Shown here: in pieces, positions 18,512 through 27,347 of the stretch | How the letters are laid out: the number at the start of each line of letters is the position of its first letter | How positions within the stretch are numbered: position 1 is the first letter of the stretch | Origin: Pseudoalteromonas sp. GCY | GTDB lineage: Bacteria > Pseudomonadota > Gammaproteobacteria > Enterobacterales > Alteromonadaceae | Assembly (NCBI RefSeq): GCF_016695175.1 | Contig: NZ_CP068023.1 | Span: forward strand, 1,558,501-1,622,500 | Length of the DNA: 64,000 bases | Direction: 5' to 3' | Made by a program: the position numbers and the translations under genes | The notes under the pieces: generated by a model | What the model was told of the DNA's origin: nothing | Seen by the model: only the letters and a program-made list of their open reading frames with translations | Databases searched by the model: none

Positions 18512-18858
18512 TACAGGATATCAAGCACTGACTCTGGGGGTCTACCAATCGCTGCCTTGTCACCTTTGACAACGATAGGACGCTCAATCAGTTTAGGGTT
18601 TTCAAGCATGGTTGTGCGCAGTGTTGCTTCGTCCGAGTCTTTCGATAGCCCAAGCTCTTTGTAGAGCGTTTCTTTGCTGCGGACGAGCTGGTGAGCAGAA
18701 CTAAATCCAAGTTTAGAAAGTAAATTAGCCAAAGTGCCACTATCGATTGGCGTCTTTAGGTATTCAATAACGGTAGGATTAACGCCATTGGACTCTAGTA
18801 AAGCTAAGGTTTCACGTGATTTTGAACAGCGCGGGTTGTGATAGATTTCTACTGACAT
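18511..18858 (-). CDS. yfgD: ArsC-family (YfgD-like) glutaredoxin-type reductase
   Basis: A 115-aa protein of the glutaredoxin-linked ArsC family. The redox cysteine is Cys11 in YHNPRCSKSRET. The family's conserved arginines occur near NPKLIERPIV and IGRPPESV. No other arsenic resistance genes are nearby. E. coli yfgD sits beside bepA, as here, so this is more likely a YfgD orthologue than a dedicated arsenate reductase; its true substrate is uncertain. It is the first gene of a three-gene minus-strand operon with overlapping stops and starts. Confidence 0.85.
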   Translation of the reverse strand: MSVEIYHNPRCSKSRETLALLESNGVNPTVIEYLKTPIDSGTLANLLSKLGFSSAHQLVRSKETLYKELGLSKDSDEATLRTTMLENPKLIERPIVVKGDKAAIGRPPESVLDIL

Positions 18859-18978
18859 GATTTTGCTCTAATTCGTAATGTAAACGGATCATAGCTTAAT
18901 GTAGAGGTGACGAAAAGTGATGTGCAAGAAAATTGGCTTAAATACGTTTCTACTATCGCTGTAAGCAATCGCTAAGCA

Positions 18979-20430
18979 TTACAGCTTAGCGATTTCTTTT
19001 TGCATATTACGATATTGGCTAAGTAGTGCCTTTAACCTTGTACGCTTGATATCCTCTTTGTCTTCGACATGATTGAGTGCACGTTGTACTTCGTCTGCTG
19101 CCTTATTAAATGCACCGTACTGGGCATAGACACTCGCTTTTGACTCGTGGTAAGCCGCCTTGTTTTCTTGGGCTTCATAGGCTTGTGTGAGTAAATCACG
19201 AGCAATGATATGATCTGGTTTATCAAGCAAAAAGATCTTAAGCAATTGCTCGGCAACTTCATACTGTTTTGCTTTTATGGCGGCATTAGCATAATTCAGC
19301 GTGATAACTTGGTTATTGGGCCTAAGTTGATGTTGAGCTTGAAGCATCTCAACGGCTTTGCCAGAGTGCTCTGTCGCAATTAAATAATCGGTATATACAT
19401 CAAGATAAAACAGGTTATTCGGATCTTTTTCTAACAACTCATCCAATAGTTTGCCAGCTTCCTCGTATTTTTTTTGATCGAGTAACGTGATTGCTAATCC
19501 GTATTGTAGGGCGCGCTTGTCGAGTTCTGCTGAGCGCTTTAGAGAATTTCTGAAAAAGGCTTCTCCTGCATCTTCGGAATAATAGTATCGAGCAAGCACA
19601 CGGCTTTTAGCTAACGCGTAGGAAAGGCTTGAGGGGTAATGCTTTTTCTCGAATTGTTGTGCTCTAAGTCTAACGTCCGATACTCGGCTGTCGGGTAACG
19701 GGTGCGTAAGCAAAAACGCAGGGGGCTTATTTTTAAAGCGAATTTGATCCGAGAGCTTAGTTAAAAACTCACTGGCCGCATAGGGGTCAAAGCCTGCTTT
19801 ATGTAGTGTATTCATACCAAATCGGTCGGCTTCTTGCTCTGCTTTTCGGCTATGCGTTAGTTGGTTCAACGATGATTGTGTTTGGCTTGCGGATAAAATG
19901 GCGATACCTGCATCTGGGGCAACAACGGTTGCTAAAATACCAGTAATAAGCCCCGCGATGGTCAAGGCACTGTTGTCTTTTGCGTTTTGTACGCGGCGTG
20001 CTAAATGGCGTTGAGTAACGTGTGCAATTTCGTGGCCAATTACGGACGCTAATTGACTCTCGTTATCGGATTGCGCAATGAGTCCCGTATGTACACCTAC
20101 ATGACCCCCGTAAAAAGCGAAGGCATTAATATCTTTGTTATTTATCCAAAAAAAGGTAAATGGAAAGCGTACGTCATTGGCATTGGCGACGAGGCGATTG
20201 CCCAGGCTAGTTAAGTACTCTTCAAGTACCGGATCGCCAACCACAGGGGAGCGCGAGCGCAGCTGCATCATCATGACTTCGCCGATCGCTTGCTCTTTTT
20301 CAATAGGTAGTACTTGTAGAGCCGAAGTGCCTAAATCTGGTAGCTTTAGCTCTGTTTGTGCATTAGTGCTGCTTGATGTTGCGAGCGCAAATGTTAAAAC
20401 GATTGAATTTAATAGGGGTTTTAACCGCAT
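18979..20430 (-). CDS. bepA: Periplasmic M48 metalloprotease/chaperone BepA
   Basis: A 483-aa zinc protease with a signal peptide (about residues 1-24, ending NAQ). The zinc motif HEIAH is at residues 133-137, and the third-ligand region is SRKAEQEADRFG. The C-terminal ~200 residues are TPR repeats. In E. coli BepA (YfgC) acts in the periplasm, promoting assembly of LptD and degrading stalled outer-membrane proteins at the BAM complex. The length matches (487 aa). It begins 2 bp after the unknown gene upstream, so the two are probably cotranscribed. The divergent perM nearby conserves E. coli gene order. Confidence 0.93.
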   Translation of the reverse strand: MRLKPLLNSIVLTFALATSSSTNAQTELKLPDLGTSALQVLPIEKEQAIGEVMMMQLRSRSPVVGDPVLEEYLTSLGNRLVANANDVRFPFTFFWINNKDINAFAFYGGHVGVHTGLIAQSDNESQLASVIGHEIAHVTQRHLARRVQNAKDNSALTIAGLITGILATVVAPDAGIAILSASQTQSSLNQLTHSRKAEQEADRFGMNTLHKAGFDPYAASEFLTKLSDQIRFKNKPPAFLLTHPLPDSRVSDVRLRAQQFEKKHYPSSLSYALAKSRVLARYYYSEDAGEAFFRNSLKRSAELDKRALQYGLAITLLDQKKYEEAGKLLDELLEKDPNNLFYLDVYTDYLIATEHSGKAVEMLQAQHQLRPNNQVITLNYANAAIKAKQYEVAEQLLKIFLLDKPDHIIARDLLTQAYEAQENKAAYHESKASVYAQYGAFNKAADEVQRALNHVEDKEDIKRTRLKALLSQYRNMQKEIAKL

Positions 20431-20431
20431 T

Positions 20432-21097
20432 TTAATCCCTTTTAAGGTCTTCTCCGAGCATGATCCTAGCTAAGTCGACTTCATCATTGCATGCTCGAGC
20501 ATCTTTTTCACAAAGTTGGTAAAAATCTTTTATTGAGACCCCACCAACGCTGGTGATGTTCAATTCTTTTTGCAAAAATGTCACTGTCATATGCAGCACT
20601 TTATGCGCGTGAAGTATTAAAGCTTTGTCTGCTATATCACCGCGCTCAAAGTAAAACGCAATGAATTTATGGAGCTGGTTGATGCGCAGTAAGTTTTTCA
20701 TCGTATGCGGATCCCATACTCGAAACTCCAAAAAACGATTGTCTTTAACATAGGCATCAATCTTGGTGCCTTTGGCTATTGGGTAAGCCCAAAGCTCAAA
20801 GCCTCTATCAGTAAATGCTTGATGTAATGCTATTTGAGGTTTATTGTCACAGTGGATTAGGCCACTGTCATCTTCATAACCACCTAATAGTTCTATATTC
20901 CAATTTCGCTTATCTAGCAAACGCTTTACCGCATTATCAAAGCCGTGATGGAGCAGACCTTCACATTCACTTACCGCTGAGGCAACAAGGTGATAAAACG
21001 GCGGAAGTTCACCCCAATTAATTTGCTTTTTGTACCAATTTATTTCTTTTAGTGTTGGATTGGCTGGCAATCGGGCCTTATTATTAACGCCTGGCAT
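20432..21097 (-). CDS. Unknown protein cotranscribed with bepA
   Basis: A 221-aa protein I do not recognise. The ATG at 21097 is chosen because GGGA lies 6 nt upstream; a TTG 12 nt earlier is possible. There is no signal peptide or membrane segment. Residues 60-130 look alpha/beta (WNIELLGGYEDDSGLIHC, FELWAYPIAKGTKIDAYV). The last ~80 residues are helical, ending in a Cys/Asp/Glu-rich part (YQLCEKDARACNDEVDLARIML). The stop lies 1 bp before the bepA start, so translation is probably coupled. A role in envelope quality control is only suggested by position. Confidence 0.7.
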   Translation of the reverse strand: MPGVNNKARLPANPTLKEINWYKKQINWGELPPFYHLVASAVSECEGLLHHGFDNAVKRLLDKRNWNIELLGGYEDDSGLIHCDNKPQIALHQAFTDRGFELWAYPIAKGTKIDAYVKDNRFLEFRVWDPHTMKNLLRINQLHKFIAFYFERGDIADKALILHAHKVLHMTVTFLQKELNITSVGGVSIKDFYQLCEKDARACNDEVDLARIMLGEDLKRD

Positions 21098-21162
21098 TAA
21101 GATTCCCAAGAAGTAGAGTATGCTATTAAGAATAAACCATCAACGCCTTGAGGGCTACCGCA

Positions 21163-21414
21163 TTGAGTGATTTGTGTGGAGACAAGACAACAAAATTTGT
21201 ACATGATTTGCGAGAATTTACCTGTCCCGCATTATTTGTTCAGTTTAAGTGGCGGTTAAAGCGCCATGACTATACTCTAGGCAAACTAAAATTGCTGATG
21301 AGTCAGGATCAAAGCTTGTTAGACATAAAAAAATATTTGGATGGTAACTCGGTGAGTTACCAAATTATTGAAATTGAAAGCGGTGAAGTTTGTTTGGAGA
21401 TCATGGATGTTTGA
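21163..21414 (+). CDS. TusA/SirA-family protein, variant active site
   Basis: An 83-aa protein with the TusA-fold pattern: VHDLREFTCPALFVQFKWRL matches the N-terminal strand and Cys-Pro loop, then SLLDIKKYLDGN and a terminal strand. TusA proteins carry persulfide sulfur on that cysteine. The usual CPxP motif is CPAL here, so the second proline is missing. No ATG exists in frame; the TTG at 21163 is favoured because GAGGG lies 8 nt upstream, with TTG 21148 and 21172 as alternatives. Its stop overlaps the perM start by 8 nt, so the pair is translationally coupled. Confidence 0.75.
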   Translation: MSDLCGDKTTKFVHDLREFTCPALFVQFKWRLKRHDYTLGKLKLLMSQDQSLLDIKKYLDGNSVSYQIIEIESGEVCLEIMDV

Positions 21415-22474
21415 GTTAGTAAAAGCGTGGTATATCAAAAAGTTTTCAGATCCACATTCCGTTACTCTATTGCTGATGCTAGTTGCCACGGTTGCTTTAC
21501 TGTACTTTTTTGGCAGTTACGTCATGCCGGTACTGGTCGCAATTGTGATCGCCTATTTACTGGAATGGCCAGTGAACAAGCTCACCCGAGTGACTGGCAG
21601 TAGGATGTTATCAGCAGTAGTCGTAATGGCAGTATTTGTGGGCGTCGCTTTGGGGCTAGTCTTTGGTATCGTTCCTGTTCTGTGGCAACAGTTAAGTAAC
21701 CTGCTCCAAGAAAGTCCAACCATGGTAGAAGAGGGTAAGGACTTCCTTTTACATTTACCTGAATACTATCCGACTCTGATCTCTACGACTCAGGTACAAG
21801 CCATTGTGAGCTCTGTGGAAAGCAAGTTACTAGAGCTTGGTGAAGTCATTGTGTCAGCCTCATTAACTTCATTAAAAGACGTTGTCGCATGGATGATTTA
21901 TTTGGTCTTAGTGCCGCTGCTTGCTTTTTTCATGTTGAAAGACAAGTCAGAGCTTACATATGGAATTTCAAAAATTATACCCAAAGACAGAAAACTCATT
22001 TCACAAGTGTGGTACGAGATGGACCAACAAATCATGAATTATATTCGTGGTAAAGTTTTTGAGATTGTCATCGTTGGTGTAGTGAGCTTTGTGACCTTTT
22101 CCATTTTGGATTTACGTTATGCCGCACTACTAGGTACGTTGGTTGGGCTCTCTGTACTTATCCCATTTATTGGTGCTGCACTCGTTACCTTACCCGTTGC
22201 CGCAGTTGCTTTGTTTCAATTTGGTCTTGCACCAGAATTTTGGACTATCCTCATTGCGTACGGCGTTATTCAAGCATTAGATGGTAATGTTTTAGTGCCA
22301 TTATTGTTTTCTGAAGCTGTGGATCTCAACCCTGTTTATATCATTGTTGCAGTGTTGTTTTTTGGTGGTTTATGGGGTTTTTGGGGTGTGTTCTTTGCGA
22401 TTCCACTTGCATCTCTCGTCAAGGCGCTGATCAATGCATGGTCGAGTAAAAGTGAAGAATTATTGGCCAAATAG
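21407..22474 (+). CDS. perM: AI-2E family transporter, PerM-like permease
   Basis: A 355-aa membrane protein with about seven to eight hydrophobic segments. It shows the family's central amphipathic region (residues ~70-150) and the C-terminal block around YGVIQALDGNVLVPLLFSEAVDLNP, WGFWGVFFAIPLASLVKA. The ATG at 21407 has GGAGA 6 nt upstream, located inside the TusA-like gene. The family includes TqsA-type exporters and Na/H antiporters; the substrate of PerM is unknown. bepA lying divergent beside perM matches E. coli, suggesting an envelope role. Confidence 0.88.
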   Translation: MFELVKAWYIKKFSDPHSVTLLLMLVATVALLYFFGSYVMPVLVAIVIAYLLEWPVNKLTRVTGSRMLSAVVVMAVFVGVALGLVFGIVPVLWQQLSNLLQESPTMVEEGKDFLLHLPEYYPTLISTTQVQAIVSSVESKLLELGEVIVSASLTSLKDVVAWMIYLVLVPLLAFFMLKDKSELTYGISKIIPKDRKLISQVWYEMDQQIMNYIRGKVFEIVIVGVVSFVTFSILDLRYAALLGTLVGLSVLIPFIGAALVTLPVAAVALFQFGLAPEFWTILIAYGVIQALDGNVLVPLLFSEAVDLNPVYIIVAVLFFGGLWGFWGVFFAIPLASLVKALINAWSSKSEELLAK

Positions 22475-22490
22475 TGAAAGTTTTTTGATG

Positions 22491-22514
22491 TTAGTCGGCC
22501 CGAGAGCCGACTAA
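22491..22514. terminator. Hairpin between convergent perM and lacI-type genes
   Basis: TTAGTCGGC and GCCGACTAA pair perfectly around a 6-nt loop. Neither side has a strong T run, so termination would be weak or Rho-assisted. The position between two convergent stops supports a terminator role. Confidence 0.55.
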
Positions 22515-22522
22515 ATAAATAG

Positions 22523-23560
22523 CTATTGTGTGATCCTACCCGTGCTTTCACGAACTACCATACTCGGTGTGAACACATGTGAGACTTCTTTATCATTTTT
22601 TCGATGTCCACGTGTTTTAGAAAACAATAAACGCGCAGCATGCTCAGAAATAATGTTGTTAGCCTGATGTGCAGTCGTAAGCTTTGGCCAAGTTTGGCGG
22701 GAGAATGGAGAGTCCTCAAAGCCACTGATAGACAATTGACCCGGGATCTCTATATTCATCAGCCGCGCAGCAAATAAAGCTCCAGCGGCTACCTCATCGT
22801 TACCACCTAAAATCGCAGTGATTTGGTTTGGATTACCATCGGCCAGCAGCGCTTTAGCGCCTTTTACCCCAGATTCAAATGAGTACGTACCGTGATAGAG
22901 CAGCGTATCGTCTTGTTTTATATCGTGTGCTTTCAGGGCATCGCGATATCCGGCTAACCGTTCCGTCGTTGATTTGTGCTCTTCATCCCCAAGTACAAAA
23001 GCAATTTTTTTATGTCCAAGTTGGATTAAATGCTCAGTAATTTCATAGGCTGCAGCGTAGTCGTCAACAAAGATACAGTTATTTGCGCTATTTTTCGCTT
23101 CTTGCGCTCGACCAGAAAGTAGACGCACGTAATGTATGCCCAGCTCATCTAGCATATCAATAATGGCTTGTTGCTCGGATAGAGGAGGAGTCAAGACCAA
23201 ACCTGCAAGACGTGAGCGTTTGATCATAGTGACGAATTCTTCGGCCATATTTTCCGAATTGGATTCACAGGGGTGGATGACGAGCTCATACCCTTCATCT
23301 CTACAGCGAGATAACACCCCGTTTTGCATATCAATGACATAATACGCATTGGGATTGTCGTAGACCAAGCCAATTGCAAATGAAGAAGTACCAGCTAAGT
23401 TTCTCGCAGCAATATTAGGTTGATAATTAAGCTCTTTTACAGCCTGCATTACTTGATCGTAGGTTTTTTTTCTAACCGAAGGTTCTTTATTGATTACCCG
23501 CGATACGGTTTTCATAGATACGCCAGCTAGCTTGGCAACATCATTAATAGTGACTTTCAT
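22523..23560 (-). CDS. LacI-family transcriptional regulator
   Basis: A 345-aa regulator. The helix-turn-helix and hinge helix are at residues 1-60 (TINDVAKLAGVSMKTVSRVIN, YQPNIAARNL). The periplasmic-binding-protein-like effector domain follows, with typical ILGGNDEVAAGALFAARL, SISGFEDSPFSRQTWPKLTT and VVRESTG segments. It is divergent from pgi. The sequence TGACAGCGTTGTCA, a LacI-type box with central CG, occurs before pgi and twice before the TonB-dependent receptor, making these likely targets. I see no matching box directly before its own start. The effector is likely a sugar or sugar phosphate, but this is inference. Confidence 0.93.
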   Translation of the reverse strand: MKVTINDVAKLAGVSMKTVSRVINKEPSVRKKTYDQVMQAVKELNYQPNIAARNLAGTSSFAIGLVYDNPNAYYVIDMQNGVLSRCRDEGYELVIHPCESNSENMAEEFVTMIKRSRLAGLVLTPPLSEQQAIIDMLDELGIHYVRLLSGRAQEAKNSANNCIFVDDYAAAYEITEHLIQLGHKKIAFVLGDEEHKSTTERLAGYRDALKAHDIKQDDTLLYHGTYSFESGVKGAKALLADGNPNQITAILGGNDEVAAGALFAARLMNIEIPGQLSISGFEDSPFSRQTWPKLTTAHQANNIISEHAARLLFSKTRGHRKNDKEVSHVFTPSMVVRESTGRITQ

Positions 23561-23832
23561 GTAGTTGTTCTTCTATTTACAGGTCTGTATCGATCATTAT
23601 TAAGCACAGAGGAATAGTAGCGCTTTATGTATGCAGAAGCTAGCGCCCAATTTCTGAGATATTTAGCCGCTCAGGCGACCATCGGCTTAATAAAAGGATC
23701 ATCTGTTTTTCTTAGTCTATCTAATAAGTACAGAATTTAGCACTACAATTCGCAGAAATAAATGAATGATACCGGTGTCAAAAATTTTATTTTAGGTTAT
23801 TATTCGCAATGTAAAATTGAAAAGAAGCAATT

Positions 23833-23846
23833 TGACAGCGTTGTCA
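23833..23846. promoter_or_regulatory. Predicted LacI-type operator before pgi
   Basis: TGACAGCGTTGTCA, palindromic except for one mismatched pair near the centre. It is 97 bp before the pgi start. TTGACA overlaps it at 23832-23837 and a second TTGACA lies at 23849-23854; either could be the -35 hexamer, so binding would block the promoter. The region 23561-23942 holds no gene and no other clear site. Confidence 0.75.
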
Positions 23847-23942
23847 TTTTGACATAATGTGCTTGTTTAATAATGTTTCTTTGTTGTTACTACCTGAAAA
23901 GTAAGGTAACTAACAATCACTTACGTCTTAGGGGAATATGTA

Positions 23943-25589
23943 ATGGGTGGTCGTGTAGATTTGGATAGTTGGCAAAAGCTCAATGGTTCTGCGCAGCGAG
24001 TAAAGCAACAGCATTTAAAAACGATGTTTGCAAACGATGCACAAAGGTTTGAAAAGTTCTCTCGTCAAATCCCAGGTGTATTGTTCGACTTTTCCAAGCA
24101 ACGCATTGACGACCAAACATTCTCTGAGATGATGCAGCTCGCAAAAGAGAGCGATATTGCGCTTTGGCGAGAAAAGATGTTCTCAGGTGAAAAAATAAAT
24201 ATCACTGAGGACCGAGCGGTTTTACATACGGCGCTGCGTAACCGTGTTAATACACCTATTTATGTGGATGGTGTAAATGTTACTGAACAAGTCAATGCGG
24301 AATTAGAAAAACTACAAGCATTTAGTAACCGAGTTCGTTCAGGCGAATGGCAAGGGTATACAGGCAAAGCCGTAAAAGATGTGGTTGCGATTGGCGTTGG
24401 TGGTTCTAACTTAGGCCCGCAAATGGTAACTGATGCGCTTGCTGCGTATGCAGATGACACGCTAAACGTGCATTATGTTTCGAATGTTGACGGTGTACAG
24501 ATTGCTTCAGTATTAAAAGGTTTGGACGCAGAAACAACCCTGTTTGTTGTGTCATCAAAAACGTTCACAACCTCTGAAACCATGACTAATGCAAAGACTG
24601 CCGTTGAGTGGTTTTTGAATGCTGCAAATGATAGAGCAGCAATCGCCAAGCATTTTGTCGCGGTGAGCACCAACCTTGAGAAGACCAGAGCGTTTGGTAT
24701 TAGCGATGACAACGTGTTCACGATGTGGGACTGGGTTGGCGGTCGTTTCTCGCTTTGGAGCGCAATCGGATTACCAATCGCACTTTATTTAGGCTTCGAT
24801 AAGTTTGTCGAAGTGCTTGAAGGTGCGTTTGAAATTGACGAGCATTTTAAAACGGCAAACAACGAAGACAATATTCCATTGTTGATGGCGTTGCTTAGTG
24901 TATGGAATACCAGCTTCTTGGGGTATCAAGCACAAGCGATTTTGCCTTATGATCAGGCGCTTCATATGCTGCCTGCGTATTTACAACAAGGTGAAATGGA
25001 AAGTAATGGTAAGCATGTTACTTTTGCAGGAGAGCAGGTAAACTATACGACTGTGCCAATTATTTGGGGCATGACAGGGATAAATGGCCAGCACGCTTTT
25101 TACCAGTGTTTACACCAAGGTAATGTGATTGTACCGGCTGATTTTATCGCTTCGATTGAACCGCAAAACAAAGTAGGCCAGCATCACGATATTTTACTGT
25201 CTAACTTCTTCGCGCAAACGGAAGCAATGATGGCAGGTGTAGATGCACAGCAGGTTCGTGAAGATTTAACGGCTAAAGGTAAGTCGGATGCGGAAATCGA
25301 CAAGTTGATCCCGCATAAAATACACCAAGGTAACCGTCCAACTTCTTCATTTATCTTAGATAAGGTAGATGCAAAAGCTGTGGGTCGACTAATTGCCTTG
25401 TATGAACACAAAATTTTCTGCCAAGGCATTATTTTGGATGTGTGTTCATTTGACCAGTGGGGTGTTGAGCTTGGTAAAGGGCTTGCTTCAAATATTGAAG
25501 CCGAGCTAACACAAGAAGGCGTTACTAACCCTCATGATAGCTCAACGGCGGGTCTAATCGCTTATTACAAGCAAAAGAGAACAAATTAA
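23943..25589 (+). CDS. pgi: Glucose-6-phosphate isomerase
   Basis: A 548-aa enzyme (usual bacterial length ~549) interconverting glucose-6-phosphate and fructose-6-phosphate in the cytoplasm. The substrate-binding motifs are clear: VGVGGSNLGPQM, VVSSKTFTTSETM, WDWVGGRFSLWSAIGLP (PGI signature 1), GQHAFYQCLHQG and the final signature GVELGKGLA. It starts at ATG after AGGGGAATATGTA. The LacI-type operator lies in its promoter region. It is the first of three sugar-phosphate genes (pgi, zwf, pgl) on this strand; a 288-bp gap separates it from zwf, so zwf may have its own promoter. Confidence 0.98.
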   Translation: MGGRVDLDSWQKLNGSAQRVKQQHLKTMFANDAQRFEKFSRQIPGVLFDFSKQRIDDQTFSEMMQLAKESDIALWREKMFSGEKINITEDRAVLHTALRNRVNTPIYVDGVNVTEQVNAELEKLQAFSNRVRSGEWQGYTGKAVKDVVAIGVGGSNLGPQMVTDALAAYADDTLNVHYVSNVDGVQIASVLKGLDAETTLFVVSSKTFTTSETMTNAKTAVEWFLNAANDRAAIAKHFVAVSTNLEKTRAFGISDDNVFTMWDWVGGRFSLWSAIGLPIALYLGFDKFVEVLEGAFEIDEHFKTANNEDNIPLLMALLSVWNTSFLGYQAQAILPYDQALHMLPAYLQQGEMESNGKHVTFAGEQVNYTTVPIIWGMTGINGQHAFYQCLHQGNVIVPADFIASIEPQNKVGQHHDILLSNFFAQTEAMMAGVDAQQVREDLTAKGKSDAEIDKLIPHKIHQGNRPTSSFILDKVDAKAVGRLIALYEHKIFCQGIILDVCSFDQWGVELGKGLASNIEAELTQEGVTNPHDSSTAGLIAYYKQKRTN

Positions 25590-25723
25590 TACTTCGAGTG
25601 GAACTGGAAGTGAACAGAATACCTTTGAACGGGTAGCGCTGGAGTACTTAGAACCTGTATTTTTGTGAGAGGAAATACAGGTTTCTAAGACTCATTTATA
25701 CCAACTTACTTAATTAATCCCTC

Positions 25724-25755
25724 AAATTGGGCAGGTATTAAGTCGAATTGATATT
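25724..25755 (+). repeat. Dispersed palindromic repeat, copy B
   Basis: This is the most diverged full-length core copy (about 27-28 of 32 matches to copy C by eye). The left flank ATACCAACTTACTTAAT is an imperfect inverted match to the right end ATTAAGTCGAATTGATAT, so a longer element of about 60 bp (roughly 25699-25757) is present. It lies in the 288-bp pgi-zwf gap, which otherwise shows no gene or clear terminator. Confidence 0.55.
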
Positions 25756-25877
25756 ACTAGTGCATTGCAATCGAAATCATCACCCGTTACATAATGAGTT
25801 TGGTAGGCTTTGGAGTGGCTCCAAATCGAATAAACACTGCGTGCTTGTAGTGCACGCCTAACTTATGAGAGTGAACT

Positions 25878-27347
25878 ATGCTTAATCCTTTTGACATCGT
25901 AATTTTTGGTGGGGGAGGCGATTTAGCTCTTCGCAAACTCCTACCTGCTTTGTATCGTGCATATCAAGAAGGTAATCTACCTGAAGGCACTCGCATCTTA
26001 CCGACCGTTCGTGAACAAAACAAACAACAAGAATTTATCGAAACGGCACATATCGCATTACAAACTCACCTTGGCAAAGGCGAATACAACAAGAAAGATT
26101 GGTCCGCATTTGAACAGTTTTTAGTGCCTGTGGTAGTCAATGTTACTGAAGAAGACGAACACTGGGATACGCTAAAGAATATTTTGGCAGATGGGGAAGA
26201 TAAGTCTCGTGTATTCTATTTGTCACTTCCACCTGCGGTTTATGGCCGTTGTTGTGAGTTACTATCAATCAAAGGGCTAATCACTGAGCAATCACGTGTA
26301 GTTGTTGAAAAGCCTATTGGTTATTGTGGTAAATCTGCAGAAGAAATCAATGCCAAAATAGGTGAGTTCTTCTCGGAAGAGCAAGTATTCCGTATCGATC
26401 ATTACCTAGGTAAAGAAACGGTTCAAAACCTGATGGCGCTAAGATTCTCAAACGCACTTTTTGAGAATTTATGGGATGCTAAAGCCATAGATAATATTCA
26501 GATCAGTATCTCTGAAACGGTAGGTCTTGAAAGCCGAGCTGGTTTTTACGACAAAGCGGGTGCACTTCGTGATATGGTGCAAAATCACTTATTGCAACTA
26601 CTTTGCTTGGTTGCGATGGAGTCACCACATAAACTTAATGCGAATAGCATCCGCACTGAAAAGCTTAAAGTATTAGAAGCGCTTAGACCGCTAATAGACG
26701 CTGATGTAGATAATAATGTTGTGCGTGGTCAATATGTGCCAGGCGACCTTGAAGGTAAGCTGGTACCTGGTTACTTAGAAGAGCTGGGCGAAGGGTCGAG
26801 TAAAACAGAAACATTTGTTGCTATTCGTGCTCACATTGATAACTGGCGTTGGTCTGGCGTGCCTTTCTATTTAAGAACAGGGAAGCGTATGAAAAAGCGT
26901 TGTGCTGAAATTGTGGTTGAGTACAAGCCTGTTTCTCACAATGTTTATGGTGATGCGGCGGGTCCAATTCAGCCAAACCGTCTGGTAATAAGATTACAAC
27001 CTGAAGAAAGTATTCAGTTAACGCTAATGTCTAAGCGTCTAGATAACCTTGAAATGCAACTAGAGCCGGTGACGCTAAATATCTCATTGAGTGAAAAGTA
27101 TAACAATGGCTATCATTCAGATGCATATAAGCGCTTAATGCTTGACGCAGCTGCAAATAATCCTGCTTTATTTATTCACCGTGACGAAGTGCGCCAAGCA
27201 TGGCAATGGATTGATCCAATCATTGAGCGTTGGCAGAGCAAAGGGGCTCCGTCACTTTATCGTGCTGGTTCTTGGGGCCCTGAAGATGCCGATGAACTGT
27301 TAGAAGAAAACAAACATGTTTGGTTCAACGCGGGAGAGCAAGCGTAA
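25878..27347 (+). CDS. zwf: Glucose-6-phosphate 1-dehydrogenase
   Basis: A 489-aa enzyme oxidising glucose-6-phosphate to 6-phosphogluconolactone with NADP. The N-terminal dinucleotide motif is FGGGGDLALRKLLPALY, the catalytic signature RIDHYLGKE is near residue 173, and the VVEKPIG segment is present. The length equals E. coli Zwf (491 aa). It feeds the pentose phosphate or Entner-Doudoroff pathway. Its stop overlaps the pgl start as TAATG. No HexR-type palindrome was recognised in the pgi-zwf gap, so control may be through the LacI regulator or an unseen site. Confidence 0.97.
   Translation: MLNPFDIVIFGGGGDLALRKLLPALYRAYQEGNLPEGTRILPTVREQNKQQEFIETAHIALQTHLGKGEYNKKDWSAFEQFLVPVVVNVTEEDEHWDTLKNILADGEDKSRVFYLSLPPAVYGRCCELLSIKGLITEQSRVVVEKPIGYCGKSAEEINAKIGEFFSEEQVFRIDHYLGKETVQNLMALRFSNALFENLWDAKAIDNIQISISETVGLESRAGFYDKAGALRDMVQNHLLQLLCLVAMESPHKLNANSIRTEKLKVLEALRPLIDADVDNNVVRGQYVPGDLEGKLVPGYLEELGEGSSKTETFVAIRAHIDNWRWSGVPFYLRTGKRMKKRCAEIVVEYKPVSHNVYGDAAGPIQPNRLVIRLQPEESIQLTLMSKRLDNLEMQLEPVTLNISLSEKYNNGYHSDAYKRLMLDAAANNPALFIHRDEVRQAWQWIDPIIERWQSKGAPSLYRAGSWGPEDADELLEENKHVWFNAGEQA

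Noticed and set aside
18511..18858. Arsenate resistance operon
   Set aside because: Only the ArsC-like gene is present; no arsR, arsB or acr3. Its place beside bepA fits YfgD.
25590..25877. HexR site before zwf
   Set aside because: I looked for TGTAAT-type inverted repeats in the pgi-zwf gap and found none convincing.
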